DNA from: Dialister succinatiphilus YIT 11850
Lineage (GTDB): Bacteria; Bacillota; Negativicutes; Veillonellales; Dialisteraceae
Direction of reading: 5' to 3'
DNA: 64,000 nt
NCBI RefSeq assembly: GCF_000242435.1
Contig: NZ_JH591189.1
Coordinates: 133,370-197,369, forward strand
The notes under the pieces are model-generated. The model had not been told where the DNA came from and did no database searches. It saw nothing but the letters and a program-made list of their open reading frames with translations. The position numbers were made by a program, and so were the translations under genes. Below, piece by piece: positions 17,545 to 25,087 of this stretch. How positions within the stretch are numbered: position 1 is the first letter of the stretch; each line of letters begins with the position of its first letter.

Positions 17545-17895
17545 ATGAATTTAATCGGCGATACAATATAGTTGTGTGGTGAATTTAGAAATGTGATTCT
17601 GCTGAGAGAAAATTTTTTACCCTGCGGATGCATGCTGAGAGAAGGAGCCCAAAAGGCTAAAGAGAACTTTCTGTTCGAAGGAACCAATTGCACAGGTGAC
17701 TTCTGAAAAACTTACCTCCAGAAGTAAATCCGGAGTGAGAGGTGTTTCCTGGCATAAGGAAAAGCAGAAGTGGATGGCAGTGCCTTTATCTGCGTCCAGG
17801 GGAGGACACATGAGCTTTGGTTGTTTGTGAATATACAGGATGCCATAAAGGCCATAAAAGCTGCTGAAGAGAAATGTGTGAAGCCTTATTGTTGA
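17545..17895 (+). pseudogene. Decayed HNH/AP2-domain endonuclease-like gene
   Basis: The pieces of one protein are spread over two frames. From ATG at 17545 the frame reads MNLIGDTI, a TAG stop, then LCGEFRNVILLRENF, PCGCM and KAKENFLFEGTN, the order of the cysteine-rich part of AP2-linked HNH proteins. After a one-base loss it continues as QVTSEKLTSRSKSGVRGVSW and HKEKQKWMA, the start of an AP2 DNA-binding domain. It then ends with DAIKAIKAAEEK in a further displaced segment. Such genes are common selfish passengers of mobile elements. This one is broken by a nonsense codon and at least one frameshift. Confidence 0.65.
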
Positions 17896-17915
17896 GGAGT
17901 GGAAAAATAAAAAAT

Positions 17916-17950
17916 GGCCTGCAGAAAAACAGCCTTTACAGGCCTTTTTA
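17916..17950 (+). terminator. Terminator after the AP2 remnant
   Basis: GGCCTG and CAGGCC enclose an 17-nt loop and are followed by TTTTTATT. Confidence 0.75.
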
Positions 17951-18157
17951 TTATCTAAGTTTGGGCCGGCAGTCTACGCATTAGAGACCTCAGTGGTATA
18001 GAGATGGCTTAGTTGAGATGAAATATAGTAAAAAGGAAGATATTTTTTAAAAGGACATAGATTGTCGCTTTGCTTTGCTATAATACAGATGAGCGATAAT
18101 TCTAAATGAGGACTGCATCATCTATAGAAGAAATTTCGGATTGAGGGAGGTATGAAA

Positions 18158-18793
18158 ATGAAAAAGTTTTTATGTGCTCTTCTTATTGCTGGTTCGCTTA
18201 GTGCATTTCCATCCTATGCAGCGGTAAGCAGCGGACAGGAGTCTGATACAAATTGGGAAGTCACATATCCTATAGTTTCTATCGAAGGCAATGCGGATGC
18301 CCAGAATTCTATCAATGCAGACCTTAATGATTATTTAGAGCAGCTGCGGATGGACTTCCAGAATGGTAAATATTACATCTGTAAAGAGTATTATACTGTC
18401 CATTATGAGGATAATGACGTTCTTTCCATTTCCTTGTATCAACTTCGCCTGCCATACGGTGCCTGTGGTAATCATTCTAAAAGCCTTGACCTCGTTTATG
18501 ATAAAAATACAGGGGAGAGAATCCCTCTGGATAATTATGTTCATGTTACTCCTTCCGATTTGGAGCAATATAGGTGGGGACACAGTTATGACCAAAAAGG
18601 CAATAAGCTAAAATCTGAAAACATGTGGAAATCCCCTTTAAAAGAAGTTCCGACTAATTATTTTTTGACTGGTGGCGGAGTAGTATGTGTGGTGTTCAAG
18701 CCGTATGAACTAACTGCTGGTGCTTTTGGAAGCTGTTACATTGAACTTAAGCCGGATTATATTGAATATTTGAATAGAAAGAATCAGTGGTAA
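18158..18793 (+). CDS. Secreted protein, RsiV/DUF3298-like
   Basis: The 211-residue product has a clear Sec signal (MKKFLCALLIAGSLSAFPSYA, cleavage after AYA or AAV). The mature part has the pattern YPIVSIEGNADAQNSINADLNDYL and later FKPYELTAGAFGSCYIELK. Both fit the RsiV-like DUF3298 family of exported proteins, which includes lysozyme-sensing anti-sigma factor ectodomains, here without a membrane anchor. I chose the second ATG because GGAGG is seven bases away. It is the first of several small exported proteins in 18-21.5 kb. Function unknown. Confidence 0.7.
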   Translation: MKKFLCALLIAGSLSAFPSYAAVSSGQESDTNWEVTYPIVSIEGNADAQNSINADLNDYLEQLRMDFQNGKYYICKEYYTVHYEDNDVLSISLYQLRLPYGACGNHSKSLDLVYDKNTGERIPLDNYVHVTPSDLEQYRWGHSYDQKGNKLKSENMWKSPLKEVPTNYFLTGGGVVCVVFKPYELTAGAFGSCYIELKPDYIEYLNRKNQW

Positions 18794-18857
18794 TGCTGAA
18801 AATAATGGCCAGGCTTGCTGGGATATTAAGTATGGGAAACAATTAGTAAGGCTATCA

Positions 18858-19022
18858 ATGTTTGAAGTTAGCAAAGAAATGCTCAAAGGCATTTATCAGG
18901 CGTATTCTTTACGGTATACAGACGATAACAATAACAATCACTGTGACCTCGTAGACAGAAACAAAAAGGTACGCCTGGAACCAAATAGCATCATACCTGT
19001 TTTTATAGAGGCAACAAGTTAA
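18858..19022 (+). pseudogene. Short remnant reading frame (54 codons)
   Basis: A frame from ATG at 18858 reads MFEVSKEMLKGIYQAYSL and ends FIEATS. The frame stays open upstream to about 18795 without a start codon or ribosome binding site, which suggests the tail of a larger gene whose front is lost. I recognise no family. Confidence 0.3.
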
Positions 19023-19088
19023 TCGGTGGCAATTTAGAAGGAAGAAAATTTTAAGCAGTTAGAAACAATCAGGTGGGAGGTATAAATT

Positions 19089-19805
19089 ATGAAAAAGTTA
19101 CTCATTGCAACTCTCCTTGCTTCAGCATTATCAGCGGGTTCTGCTTTTGCGGCTGTTCCGGGTCTCTCCTTGAACAAGGCAAAGCCAGTCAGCTTCCAGG
19201 ACGTAACTCCGCAGACTTATTCTGAATATTGGGAAGAAGGAAAATCCTTTAAATCCAACGGGAATCAGGAAGCCCCTGATTTGTTCAGTAGACAGTGGCG
19301 CAAAGCATCTACCAACTCTATTTCCTTAGTCACTCCTAGAATGATTGTCAGTTACATTTCTTTTACCGGTGAAAAGAGACTGCTGGATGTTCCGGCAGAT
19401 TTTGAATCCATCATGGAAAAATATAACGACTTGGTTTATGTAGCCACATGGACTGATTTCTCCAGAGAAGGTGGCAGCGTCCTGTTTGGCGGTGGTGCTA
19501 TTGCTCCCCAATTGCCTACACAAAGACTAGTCATAGACAAAGATGGCACAATTATCCGCCCTGTACCGATGCCAAAAGAAATTGAGAATTTGATGCCGCA
19601 TAGCTTCGGCCTCGTTTACTATGCTTTCCCACGTAGTGTGATTCTGAATGTGCCATATACGATTCGCTGGGTAAACGGATACGGGAATATCCTCAACATG
19701 GACGCAACAGATAAGTTAATAAGGAGCCTGGCTGATGATGAGTTCCATTTCTATAACTCCAATAAAGGAATAGAAAGCGGATATATCATTGATGATGAGG
19801 AGTAA
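19089..19805 (+). CDS. Secreted hypothetical protein
   Basis: The 238-residue product has a textbook signal peptide (MKKLLIATLLASALSAGSA, cleavage near AFA-AVP). The mature part is not recognised; it has no Cys and no obvious catalytic motif, and ends in an acidic DDEE. GGGAGG lies nine bases before the ATG. It is flanked by other small exported or hypothetical genes on the same strand, each with its own ribosome binding site and spacing of 90-350 bp, so they are probably separate transcription units. Confidence 0.75.
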   Translation: MKKLLIATLLASALSAGSAFAAVPGLSLNKAKPVSFQDVTPQTYSEYWEEGKSFKSNGNQEAPDLFSRQWRKASTNSISLVTPRMIVSYISFTGEKRLLDVPADFESIMEKYNDLVYVATWTDFSREGGSVLFGGGAIAPQLPTQRLVIDKDGTIIRPVPMPKEIENLMPHSFGLVYYAFPRSVILNVPYTIRWVNGYGNILNMDATDKLIRSLADDEFHFYNSNKGIESGYIIDDEE

Positions 19806-19894
19806 TCCAATATAGGTGTGATTCCTGCAGTATCTCTATTGTATATGACAAAGGGTGCAGCAGAGATATGAAGAGAAGGTAAGGAGGCTTAATC

Positions 19895-20308
19895 ATGGGT
19901 TTATTTGATTCGGTTAAAGGGAGCAACACTTCATCTGAAGGCATGCGTCCAAGCCCGGTACGTGAGTTTCTTGGGCAGGAGTTATATGCTATTGATTGCC
20001 GTGGCGCTAATCTTTATGTACATGAGAATGCAGTTGTGATCGATAAGACCGGAGGCGGATTATGGAATTTGGGAGATAACAATTTCAAAGTTATCCCCTT
20101 CAAATCCATAATAGCCATACAGGCTAAGTTGAAGTCTACCGTTCTTAATGGGTATATTGAATTTGAAACCGCCAACAGTCCACTGAGTATTGGCAGTGAT
20201 AAAGCTGAGCGTACTAGCGAAAATAGTGTTATTTTAAGTGGTACTGAAGAGAGATATCAGCAGGCTAAAGAGGCGCTTCAATATATCTTCGACCATATTT
20301 GTAAGTAA
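19895..20308 (+). CDS. Cytoplasmic hypothetical protein, possible PH-like/DUF4429 fold
   Basis: The 137-residue product has no signal peptide. The stretch LYVHENAVVIDK, then KVIPFKSIIAIQAK and YIEFET, follows the beta-strand pattern of bacterial PH-like or DUF4429 domains, which end in a helix as here (EERYQQAKEALQYIFDHI). It lacks the usual C-terminal SHOCT helix pair. AAGGAGG precedes the ATG. The domain call is by pattern only. Confidence 0.6.
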   Translation: MGLFDSVKGSNTSSEGMRPSPVREFLGQELYAIDCRGANLYVHENAVVIDKTGGGLWNLGDNNFKVIPFKSIIAIQAKLKSTVLNGYIEFETANSPLSIGSDKAERTSENSVILSGTEERYQQAKEALQYIFDHICK

Positions 20309-20492
20309 CTTGAAATAGAAGCGGTCTGTAATGCGTATAGGTGGCAGTTTAAATAACTGAATACGTCTGTAGACAGTTTAAGGCAGCAGCGGGAGTTATT
20401 GGTGGTAAAATAAAAAGAGTCACATCTGAGACGGCTTTAACGTGAGAAATCGAAGAGAAATTTATTGTAGAAGCATTCATATGCCGTTATTT

Positions 20493-20523
20493 GGCAATCG
20501 TTGAATACGGTTGCCTTTTCTTT
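20493..20523 (+). terminator. Hairpin terminator in the 20.3-20.65 kb gap
   Basis: GGCAATCG and CGGTTGCC pair (one G-U) around seven bases, then TTTTCTTTC. The rest of the gap 20309-20667 shows nothing else I can name. Confidence 0.65.
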
Positions 20524-20667
20524 CAGTTGCTTATGATGTTCTGTACCATGTATTATATGGTATGGTATTAGTGCATTTTAACACCTTCAAATCATAGGAT
20601 TGCCATGTGATTGGCTTTGTGCAGATAGAATCGTTGCTGAATAGTTGAAGAGTTATTGGAGTATTGT

Positions 20668-20904
20668 ATGACCTATCAAGATGTAAAGAATATAGCTGGT
20701 GAACTCGGCTGGACTGTCAGTTTAGATGATGGACGATTTCATTTCTGCTTTTGCAGGGAAAAGGATTATTCCTTCGCTATTCTGGCAGACTCAGATGTGG
20801 AGCTGATAAGCAAGGTTCGGCTTTTGGCTTATAATTACGCTGAGAATCATCCATTTAAAGAAAAGTTAGATGAATTGGCTGGGCGCTTGATGAAAGAAAT
20901 ATGA
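20668..20904 (+). CDS. Small hypothetical protein
   Basis: This 78-residue product is preceded by TTGGAG; an in-frame TTG four codons earlier would overlap that site. Residues run MTYQDVKNIAGELGWTVSL, then two beta-like stretches and a C-terminal helix (FKEKLDELAGRLMKEI). It is not recognised. It stands 25 bp before the next gene and may be co-transcribed with it. Confidence 0.55.
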   Translation: MTYQDVKNIAGELGWTVSLDDGRFHFCFCREKDYSFAILADSDVELISKVRLLAYNYAENHPFKEKLDELAGRLMKEI

Positions 20905-20929
20905 TGGGAAAGGGAGTTATGGAGTTATT

Positions 20930-21487
20930 ATGTTGAAGAAAATGCTGGCATTTTTATTTGCGTTTGCAGTAGCAGGTGCTTGTCACTCCTATGCAGAAGA
21001 TTGGCAGTATCTCGGTGAATTCACACTGCCATTAGATTATAACTATGCAAGAGACCCGTTAATTCTTAATCATCTGGGAATAATGAAGTCATCATATGGA
21101 AGTTATAGGTATTTTAAGGTGTATTACTGTCATAGCCATGCAGGAGATCAAGGCCAGTCTAATGAATATGTGACTTGGGGGAGTTTTGAGATAAAAGGGA
21201 AAGTTGTACCCTTAGATTCCAAAACCTTTAAAACTGAAGAAAGAACCGGCCTATATAATTCATATGTTATCTCCGATGTGGTTATTAGGAATAAAGGGGT
21301 ATTTAGTGTTATTCCTCAGTCCTTGGCAGCATATGATTCTAGTAATGGAGCAGTATTATTCCAGGAAAGTGGAGAGCTTCCACTGGAATCTTTATATTCA
21401 GGTTCTGCGGCAGAATATATGATAAACCTTTCTGGTCCACATCCCACGTATGAGGGTGCTGTTATGGGCATTAGATCGAAGTATTAA
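20930..21487 (+). CDS. Secreted hypothetical protein
   Basis: The 185-residue product has a signal peptide (MLKKMLAFLFAFAVAGACHS, cleavage probably at SYA-ED). A beta-rich mature region follows that resembles short exported proteins of Negativicutes by overall style, but no named family. The cysteine at 18 could suggest a lipobox (VAGAC), though the following residues fit signal peptidase I better. It is probably transcribed with the 78-residue gene upstream. Function unknown. Confidence 0.65.
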   Translation: MLKKMLAFLFAFAVAGACHSYAEDWQYLGEFTLPLDYNYARDPLILNHLGIMKSSYGSYRYFKVYYCHSHAGDQGQSNEYVTWGSFEIKGKVVPLDSKTFKTEERTGLYNSYVISDVVIRNKGVFSVIPQSLAAYDSSNGAVLFQESGELPLESLYSGSAAEYMINLSGPHPTYEGAVMGIRSKY

Positions 21488-21561
21488 TATCAGTCATGAC
21501 GGCAGATTTTTAGGTTAAATATTGGGAGAGAAAAAGCTTCTTCCACTCTCTTGGAATCTTG

Positions 21562-21606
21562 AAAGGCTCATTTTGAATCCACTAAAGTGAATAAAAATGA
21601 GCCTTT
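21562..21606 (+). terminator. Strong hairpin after the secreted protein gene
   Basis: AAAGGCTCATTTT and AAAATGAGCCTTT form a 13-bp perfect stem around about 19 bases. The T run after it is weak, so it may act in the minus direction as well or as an RNA end. Confidence 0.6.
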
Positions 21607-21657
21607 GGGAATTTTAAATACTAATAATATTAATCGGTGATCATAGGTATTTATGAT

Positions 21658-21742
21658 AAATTGTCACAACTTGTTACATTTTATCACAAATTGTGACATA
21701 TCGACACAAAAAAGGCATGAGCTATTTGCTCCTGCACTTTTC
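21658..21742. repeat. 10-bp-periodic array with hairpin, copy 1
   Basis: Five successive 10-mers, AAATTGTCAC, AACTTGTTAC, ATTTTATCAC, AAATTGTGAC and ATATCGACAC, are followed at once by AAAAAAGGCATGA...CTCCTGCACTTTT, an imperfect hairpin. The same composite occurs at 23888-23983. Confidence 0.7.
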
Positions 21743-21900
21743 AGAATCTTATATTTTACTTCCTATTGGATAACTTATCCTGATATACTATGAAATAGCT
21801 GTTTGATGAAAAAGGAAACGCTGTACTTACGGCAGGTTCCATGTACGGTTTTGATTTGAGCTGATTTTTATTCTGGGGGAAAAAAGGGAGGGAAAATAGT

Positions 21901-22098
21901 ATGGTAAAAAGAAAAGCTGAAAACAAAAAGAAAGAGACTAAATATAAGCGTAGGACTAAAGAGGGGAAAAGAGAAAAACCAAATAAGACTACTAAAGCTG
22001 CAATCAAAGAAGGCAATCGGATTGCTACGAACAAAGAAATCAAAGGATCCCACAGTTTGGATGAGCTAAAGAAGGATCTGGGCTTGGAGGTAGATTGA
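21901..22098 (+). CDS. Small basic protein, antitoxin-like tail
   Basis: The 65-residue product has a lysine/arginine-rich first half (MVKRKAENKKKETKYKRR) and an acidic end, SLDELKKDLGLEVD, that resembles C-terminal ends of RelB/ParD-type antitoxins. There is no partner toxin beside it on the same strand. GGGAGGG lies nine bases before the ATG. It may be a genuine small gene or a low-complexity artefact; I favour a real gene because of the ribosome binding site. Confidence 0.45.
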   Translation: MVKRKAENKKKETKYKRRTKEGKREKPNKTTKAAIKEGNRIATNKEIKGSHSLDELKKDLGLEVD

Positions 22099-22126
22099 AG
22101 TAGGGAATTAGAGATTGGATAAAATA

Positions 22127-22161
22127 ATTAGTTCCGATAACGCCGATTTATCGGAACTAAT
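22127..22161. repeat. 13-bp perfect inverted repeat
   Basis: ATTAGTTCCGATA and TATCGGAACTAAT surround nine bases. No T run follows. It lies between a plus-strand small gene and the convergent hipA-like gene; it could be a terminator core or a protein site. Confidence 0.6.
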
Positions 22162-22309
22162 ACGGTATTTCAATACAGAAAAGTGAATAAATCCATCAGA
22201 AATAAGGCTTTTCTTGCCAGTAAATATTCATGAAAAAAATTGACTCTACTCATTTTTCCGTTTATGCAATAATTGCACACTGAACAATATTATAGATGTT
22301 TAATTTTTA

Positions 22310-22334
22310 AGCTGGTGCTCCGCCAGCTTTTTTT
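22310..22334 (+). terminator. Terminator between convergent genes
   Basis: AGCTGG-TGCTCCG-CCAGCT followed by seven T residues, ending four bases before the hipA-like stop codon. Confidence 0.8.
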
Positions 22335-22337
22335 CGG

Positions 22338-23465
22338 TTACGAAAGGGCCTTTTCCGAATTATTCTTCACCGCCAATACCATGTCAGCTATTTTCACAGC
22401 TCTTTCATTATCAAGATATGTGCTTTTACCCATTTCAGTTATTATAGTTTCTCGAACAAAATCATCGTCCAGCTTTTTAAGCCAATCTATTTGTTGGCCG
22501 GTTTTCTTTAACTGTTTTTCTTGCTTCTGAGCAAATGGCAGTGCTGGCTGCTTGTACTGATTTATCTGGGTAATATGTTTATCAAACCATAGGGAATTAC
22601 CATTGTCAAAAAGAGGAGCTAAGCCTGTGAACTCCAATGTGTCCACATTACGAATAAAGCCAAAATTACCATAATGGCGATCTTTGTTTTTGATAAGATA
22701 GTCAAACTGCAACATTGTATCTATTTCTTTTTTTGCCACAGGAATTTCTAGGGCTTCCATACATCTCATGAAATGATTGTAAGGTTCCTCATTTTCTTCA
22801 TTTTTTACGACGTTCAGAATTTCATATGCCGGTATGTATTCGGTAGTTCCGTTTACAAAAGTTGGGCATTTAGACCAGGGAGTTCCATCAATCATGTTCA
22901 GTGAATATTTTACATGTGGAATTCCTGCCTTCGTTAACAGCTTATCTGCAATGACTTCATTAATTGGCTGTTGATATAATGGTCCTTTTCCAGCCTTCAG
23001 CAATACCCTTTCTTCGTTTTCTATGGTCCAGTACTTAGCGAGATCTCCATTGGAGCTATAATCAGGTCCTGGTTCTTCGGATTCAAAGCTCATTTCAAGA
23101 GGTTTCCCAGTGAAATCATTTTGAAAGAAATTTATTCTTTCCCAGTTAAACTGTCCCCCTTCGGGTTTAAACCAATACTGATCTGAAAGATTCAGCCCAA
23201 GGCTTTTCAAAGACATCTCCTGTATAGGATCTCCTTGAAATCTTTTGAGGAAAGTTTCTAAGCCTTCACGAGTCTTGGGTACATTCCGGTAACGCATCCA
23301 TTGTTCCACAGATTCTTCCAGTGAATCATTTTCATCTTTATAAATGACTGACAATGGCAGCCTTTCCGAACTTTCAATTTGGATAATTTTTCTTACTCTT
23401 CCATATTTTTCATTGATATCCAGCATCATCACTGGTTCATTCTTTTGCATAAGGGTGTAAATCAT
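22338..23465 (-). CDS. HipA-family serine/threonine kinase, putative toxin
   Basis: The 375-residue product matches the HipA-like kinase fold. The nucleotide-binding Lys157 lies in VLLKAGKG, and a Glu at about 170 lies in INEVIADKLL. The catalytic loop is KDRHYGN (Asp262, Asn267), and the metal-binding motif is FDNGN (Asp287). The N-terminal 120 residues (YRNVPKTREGLE, SDQYWFKPEG) are typical of the single-protein HipA relatives of Firmicutes. The ATG at 23465 overlaps the stop of an HTH frame (ATGA), the usual antitoxin-toxin coupling. HipA proteins phosphorylate translation factors and cause growth arrest; the target here is unknown. Confidence 0.85.
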   Translation of the reverse strand: MIYTLMQKNEPVMMLDINEKYGRVRKIIQIESSERLPLSVIYKDENDSLEESVEQWMRYRNVPKTREGLETFLKRFQGDPIQEMSLKSLGLNLSDQYWFKPEGGQFNWERINFFQNDFTGKPLEMSFESEEPGPDYSSNGDLAKYWTIENEERVLLKAGKGPLYQQPINEVIADKLLTKAGIPHVKYSLNMIDGTPWSKCPTFVNGTTEYIPAYEILNVVKNEENEEPYNHFMRCMEALEIPVAKKEIDTMLQFDYLIKNKDRHYGNFGFIRNVDTLEFTGLAPLFDNGNSLWFDKHITQINQYKQPALPFAQKQEKQLKKTGQQIDWLKKLDDDFVRETIITEMGKSTYLDNERAVKIADMVLAVKNNSEKALS

Positions 23466-23689
23466 AGGCGGTTTCTTCTTTTTAGCTCCGCTTCTATATT
23501 TTTTGTCCAATTAATTTCGCTAAAATCCACTCCCAGAAGCTTACTGATTTTGTACGCCTGGGTTAAATCGAACTCATATGAGCGGTTTTCGCAATAAATG
23601 TATTCATTCGGCTCCATGTTCAGCAGTAGAGCCATATCATCAATAGTCTGCCCTTTGGCTTCACGGAGTTGTTTCAGAATCTAGGTCAT
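23462..23689 (-). pseudogene. HTH antitoxin-like frame with amber codon at position 3
   Basis: Read from ATG at 23689 the frame is Met-Thr-stop(TAG)-Ile-Leu-Lys-Gln-Leu-Arg. It then continues without interruption for 72 codons as an XRE/HipB-like helix-turn-helix protein (REAKGQTIDDMALLLNMEPN, then YKISKLLGVDFSEINW). Its stop overlaps the kinase start. Either a recent nonsense mutation has removed the antitoxin, or translation begins at ATT, CTG or the internal ATG at codon 19. No clear ribosome binding site precedes the ATG. Without it the kinase would be uncontrolled, so a rescue mechanism or an inactive pair is possible. Confidence 0.6.
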
Positions 23690-23887
23690 GCTTATCTACC
23701 TACGCTTTCAGATTCTTTAGGTAATTACAGGAGAATATATCAGAGTGGATATCTATAAGATTATCGTTTTTAGCATTCAAATCAGATACGATGCAAGGAA
23801 GATGTTTGTCATGCTGGTGGAGGTCCGCCATCAAAGATTTCCCAGTGTATATCTTCACTCTACTATAGCTCTCGTATTGAATGACGT

Positions 23888-23983
23888 CAAATTGTGCCAG
23901 TTTGTGCCAATTTATCACAATTTATCACAATTTGTGACAAATTATCACTCAAAAAGGCAGGAACGTTTTGCTCCTGCCTTTTT
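23888..23983. repeat. 10-bp-periodic array with hairpin, copy 2
   Basis: Six degenerate 10-mers follow each other: AAATTGTGCC, GTTTGTGCC (one base shifted), AATTTATCAC, AATTTATCAC, AATTTGTGAC, AAATTATCAC. Next comes AAAAAGGCAG...CTGCCTTTTT (23951-23983), a good hairpin terminator. The composite matches copy 1 at 21658. Open frames across it on both strands are artefacts of the repeat. Confidence 0.75.
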
Positions 23984-24055
23984 AGATTCCGTAATTTAAA
24001 TAAAAAATCTGAAGCCAGTCTATATGCATCTATTACTGAGTCGTGTAGATTTGTA

Positions 24056-24577
24056 TTATTTGGAATTAACATAACCGAATTTTTCCAGCGTTTTCTTTGC
24101 TTTTGGCGGCAAGGCTTCCATTTTTGTAGTTAGGGCATAAGCGAGGATGGTATCTTTCAATTCCTTGAGAATGTCGTTATAGATTTGGTCATCCACTGCG
24201 TGCTCCCGGGCGGTTTGGAGAATATTTTCCAGGATATTTTTAGGAAGGGAAGCGGTCAAGTTTAAGGTAGGAATCCGAATCATAATATCTGTATCTGACT
24301 GATTCACAATTTCTAAATCCCTATCCTTTAGTGCCTTTTGAATGGTGAGAAGCCAGTCATCTTTAGAAACTGTTTTTGCATGGCCCAAAAGAGTATCAAC
24401 TGTTATTCCAAGTTTATCAGCCATTTTGATTAACATGTTGAATTTGGGCTCACTGCCTTTAGTTTCGTAATTCCGGTACTGTGTGATTGAGATGCCCAAG
24501 TCTTCGGCAAAGGCTTTGGCCGATCTGTAGCCGGCTTGAATTCGGTATTTTCTCAGGTTTTCACCAAAGGCAGACAT
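24056..24577 (-). CDS. XRE-family transcriptional regulator
   Basis: The 173-residue protein has an N-terminal Cro/CI helix-turn-helix: FGENLRKYRIQAGYRSAKAF, then AEDLGISITQYRNYETKGSEP and MADKLGITVDTLLG. A helical C-terminal part of about 100 residues follows, unlike any domain I know. I chose the ATG beginning MSAFGEN; an ATG five codons upstream is possible. It is divergent from another small HTH gene, and TATTCTAA motifs fill the gap between them, so mutual regulation is likely. Confidence 0.8.
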   Translation of the reverse strand: MSAFGENLRKYRIQAGYRSAKAFAEDLGISITQYRNYETKGSEPKFNMLIKMADKLGITVDTLLGHAKTVSKDDWLLTIQKALKDRDLEIVNQSDTDIMIRIPTLNLTASLPKNILENILQTAREHAVDDQIYNDILKELKDTILAYALTTKMEALPPKAKKTLEKFGYVNSK

Positions 24578-24671
24578 AATCGAAGACCTCATTTTCTGAA
24601 ACTATTCATGGTAGATGTAGAAATACACCATAATACTTATGGAATACATCTTTATGATAGCAGGAATATAG

Positions 24672-24783
24672 TTAGAATACAAATTTCTACGCAAATTTGA
24701 TCCTCAATATGATATTTATTTTTTCAAAGTATTCTAAAATACTTATTTTTTCAATTGACTTATTCTAAAAATGGTAGTAATAT
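24672..24783 (+). promoter_or_regulatory. Promoter with three TATTCTAA operator-like sites
   Basis: TTGACT (24755-24760), 17 bp, TAATAT (24778-24783) forms a promoter for the plus-strand gene. TTAGAATA (24672-24679), TATTCTAA (24730-24737) and TATTCTAA (24761-24768, inside the spacer) repeat one 8-mer in both orientations. Confidence 0.6.
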
Positions 24784-24823
24784 AGAGAAAATGATTCCAA
24801 AAGTGTTAAAAGAGGTGAAGAAA

Positions 24824-25057
24824 ATGAAGAAAATGAAGAAAAAGAATCAAGTTATTGTGAATGTTGAGGCTCTAAACGGACTTCTCAACCAGAGGTTTTT
24901 CAATTATGCAGATTTGTCGGAAAAATCCGGAATTAACTATAATACCCTGATTCGTATTAAAAGAACTGGGCATAGCTCTGTCAGGACAGTCAGAGTCTTA
25001 TCCAAGGCACTCAAAGTATCACCACACTCTATTGCAGAAATCAAATCTGAGGGATAA
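24824..25057 (+). CDS. Small XRE-type DNA-binding protein
   Basis: The 77-residue product is nearly all one helix-turn-helix domain (NYADLSEKSGINYNTLIRIKR, written in two parts: NYADLSEKSG and INYNTLIRIKR), ending VSPHSIAEIKSEG. The ATG at 24824 follows AGAGGTG; the longer frame would begin inside the promoter. A Lys/Met-rich start (MKKMKKKNQ) precedes the domain. The next gene begins 30 bp later. It is probably the partner regulator of the divergent XRE gene. Confidence 0.75.
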   Translation: MKKMKKKNQVIVNVEALNGLLNQRFFNYADLSEKSGINYNTLIRIKRTGHSSVRTVRVLSKALKVSPHSIAEIKSEG

Positions 25058-25087
25058 ATGGCCTGCGCGAGGCATAAGGAGGAAGCA

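Noticed and set aside
22273-22530. Plus-strand 85-codon frame opposite the hipA-like gene
   Set aside because: It overlaps the terminator and the 3' end of a well-supported kinase gene and has no conserved features.
23700-24133. Small open frames across the second periodic array
   Set aside because: Their sequence is the translation of the 10-mer repeats and hairpin; none has a ribosome binding site.
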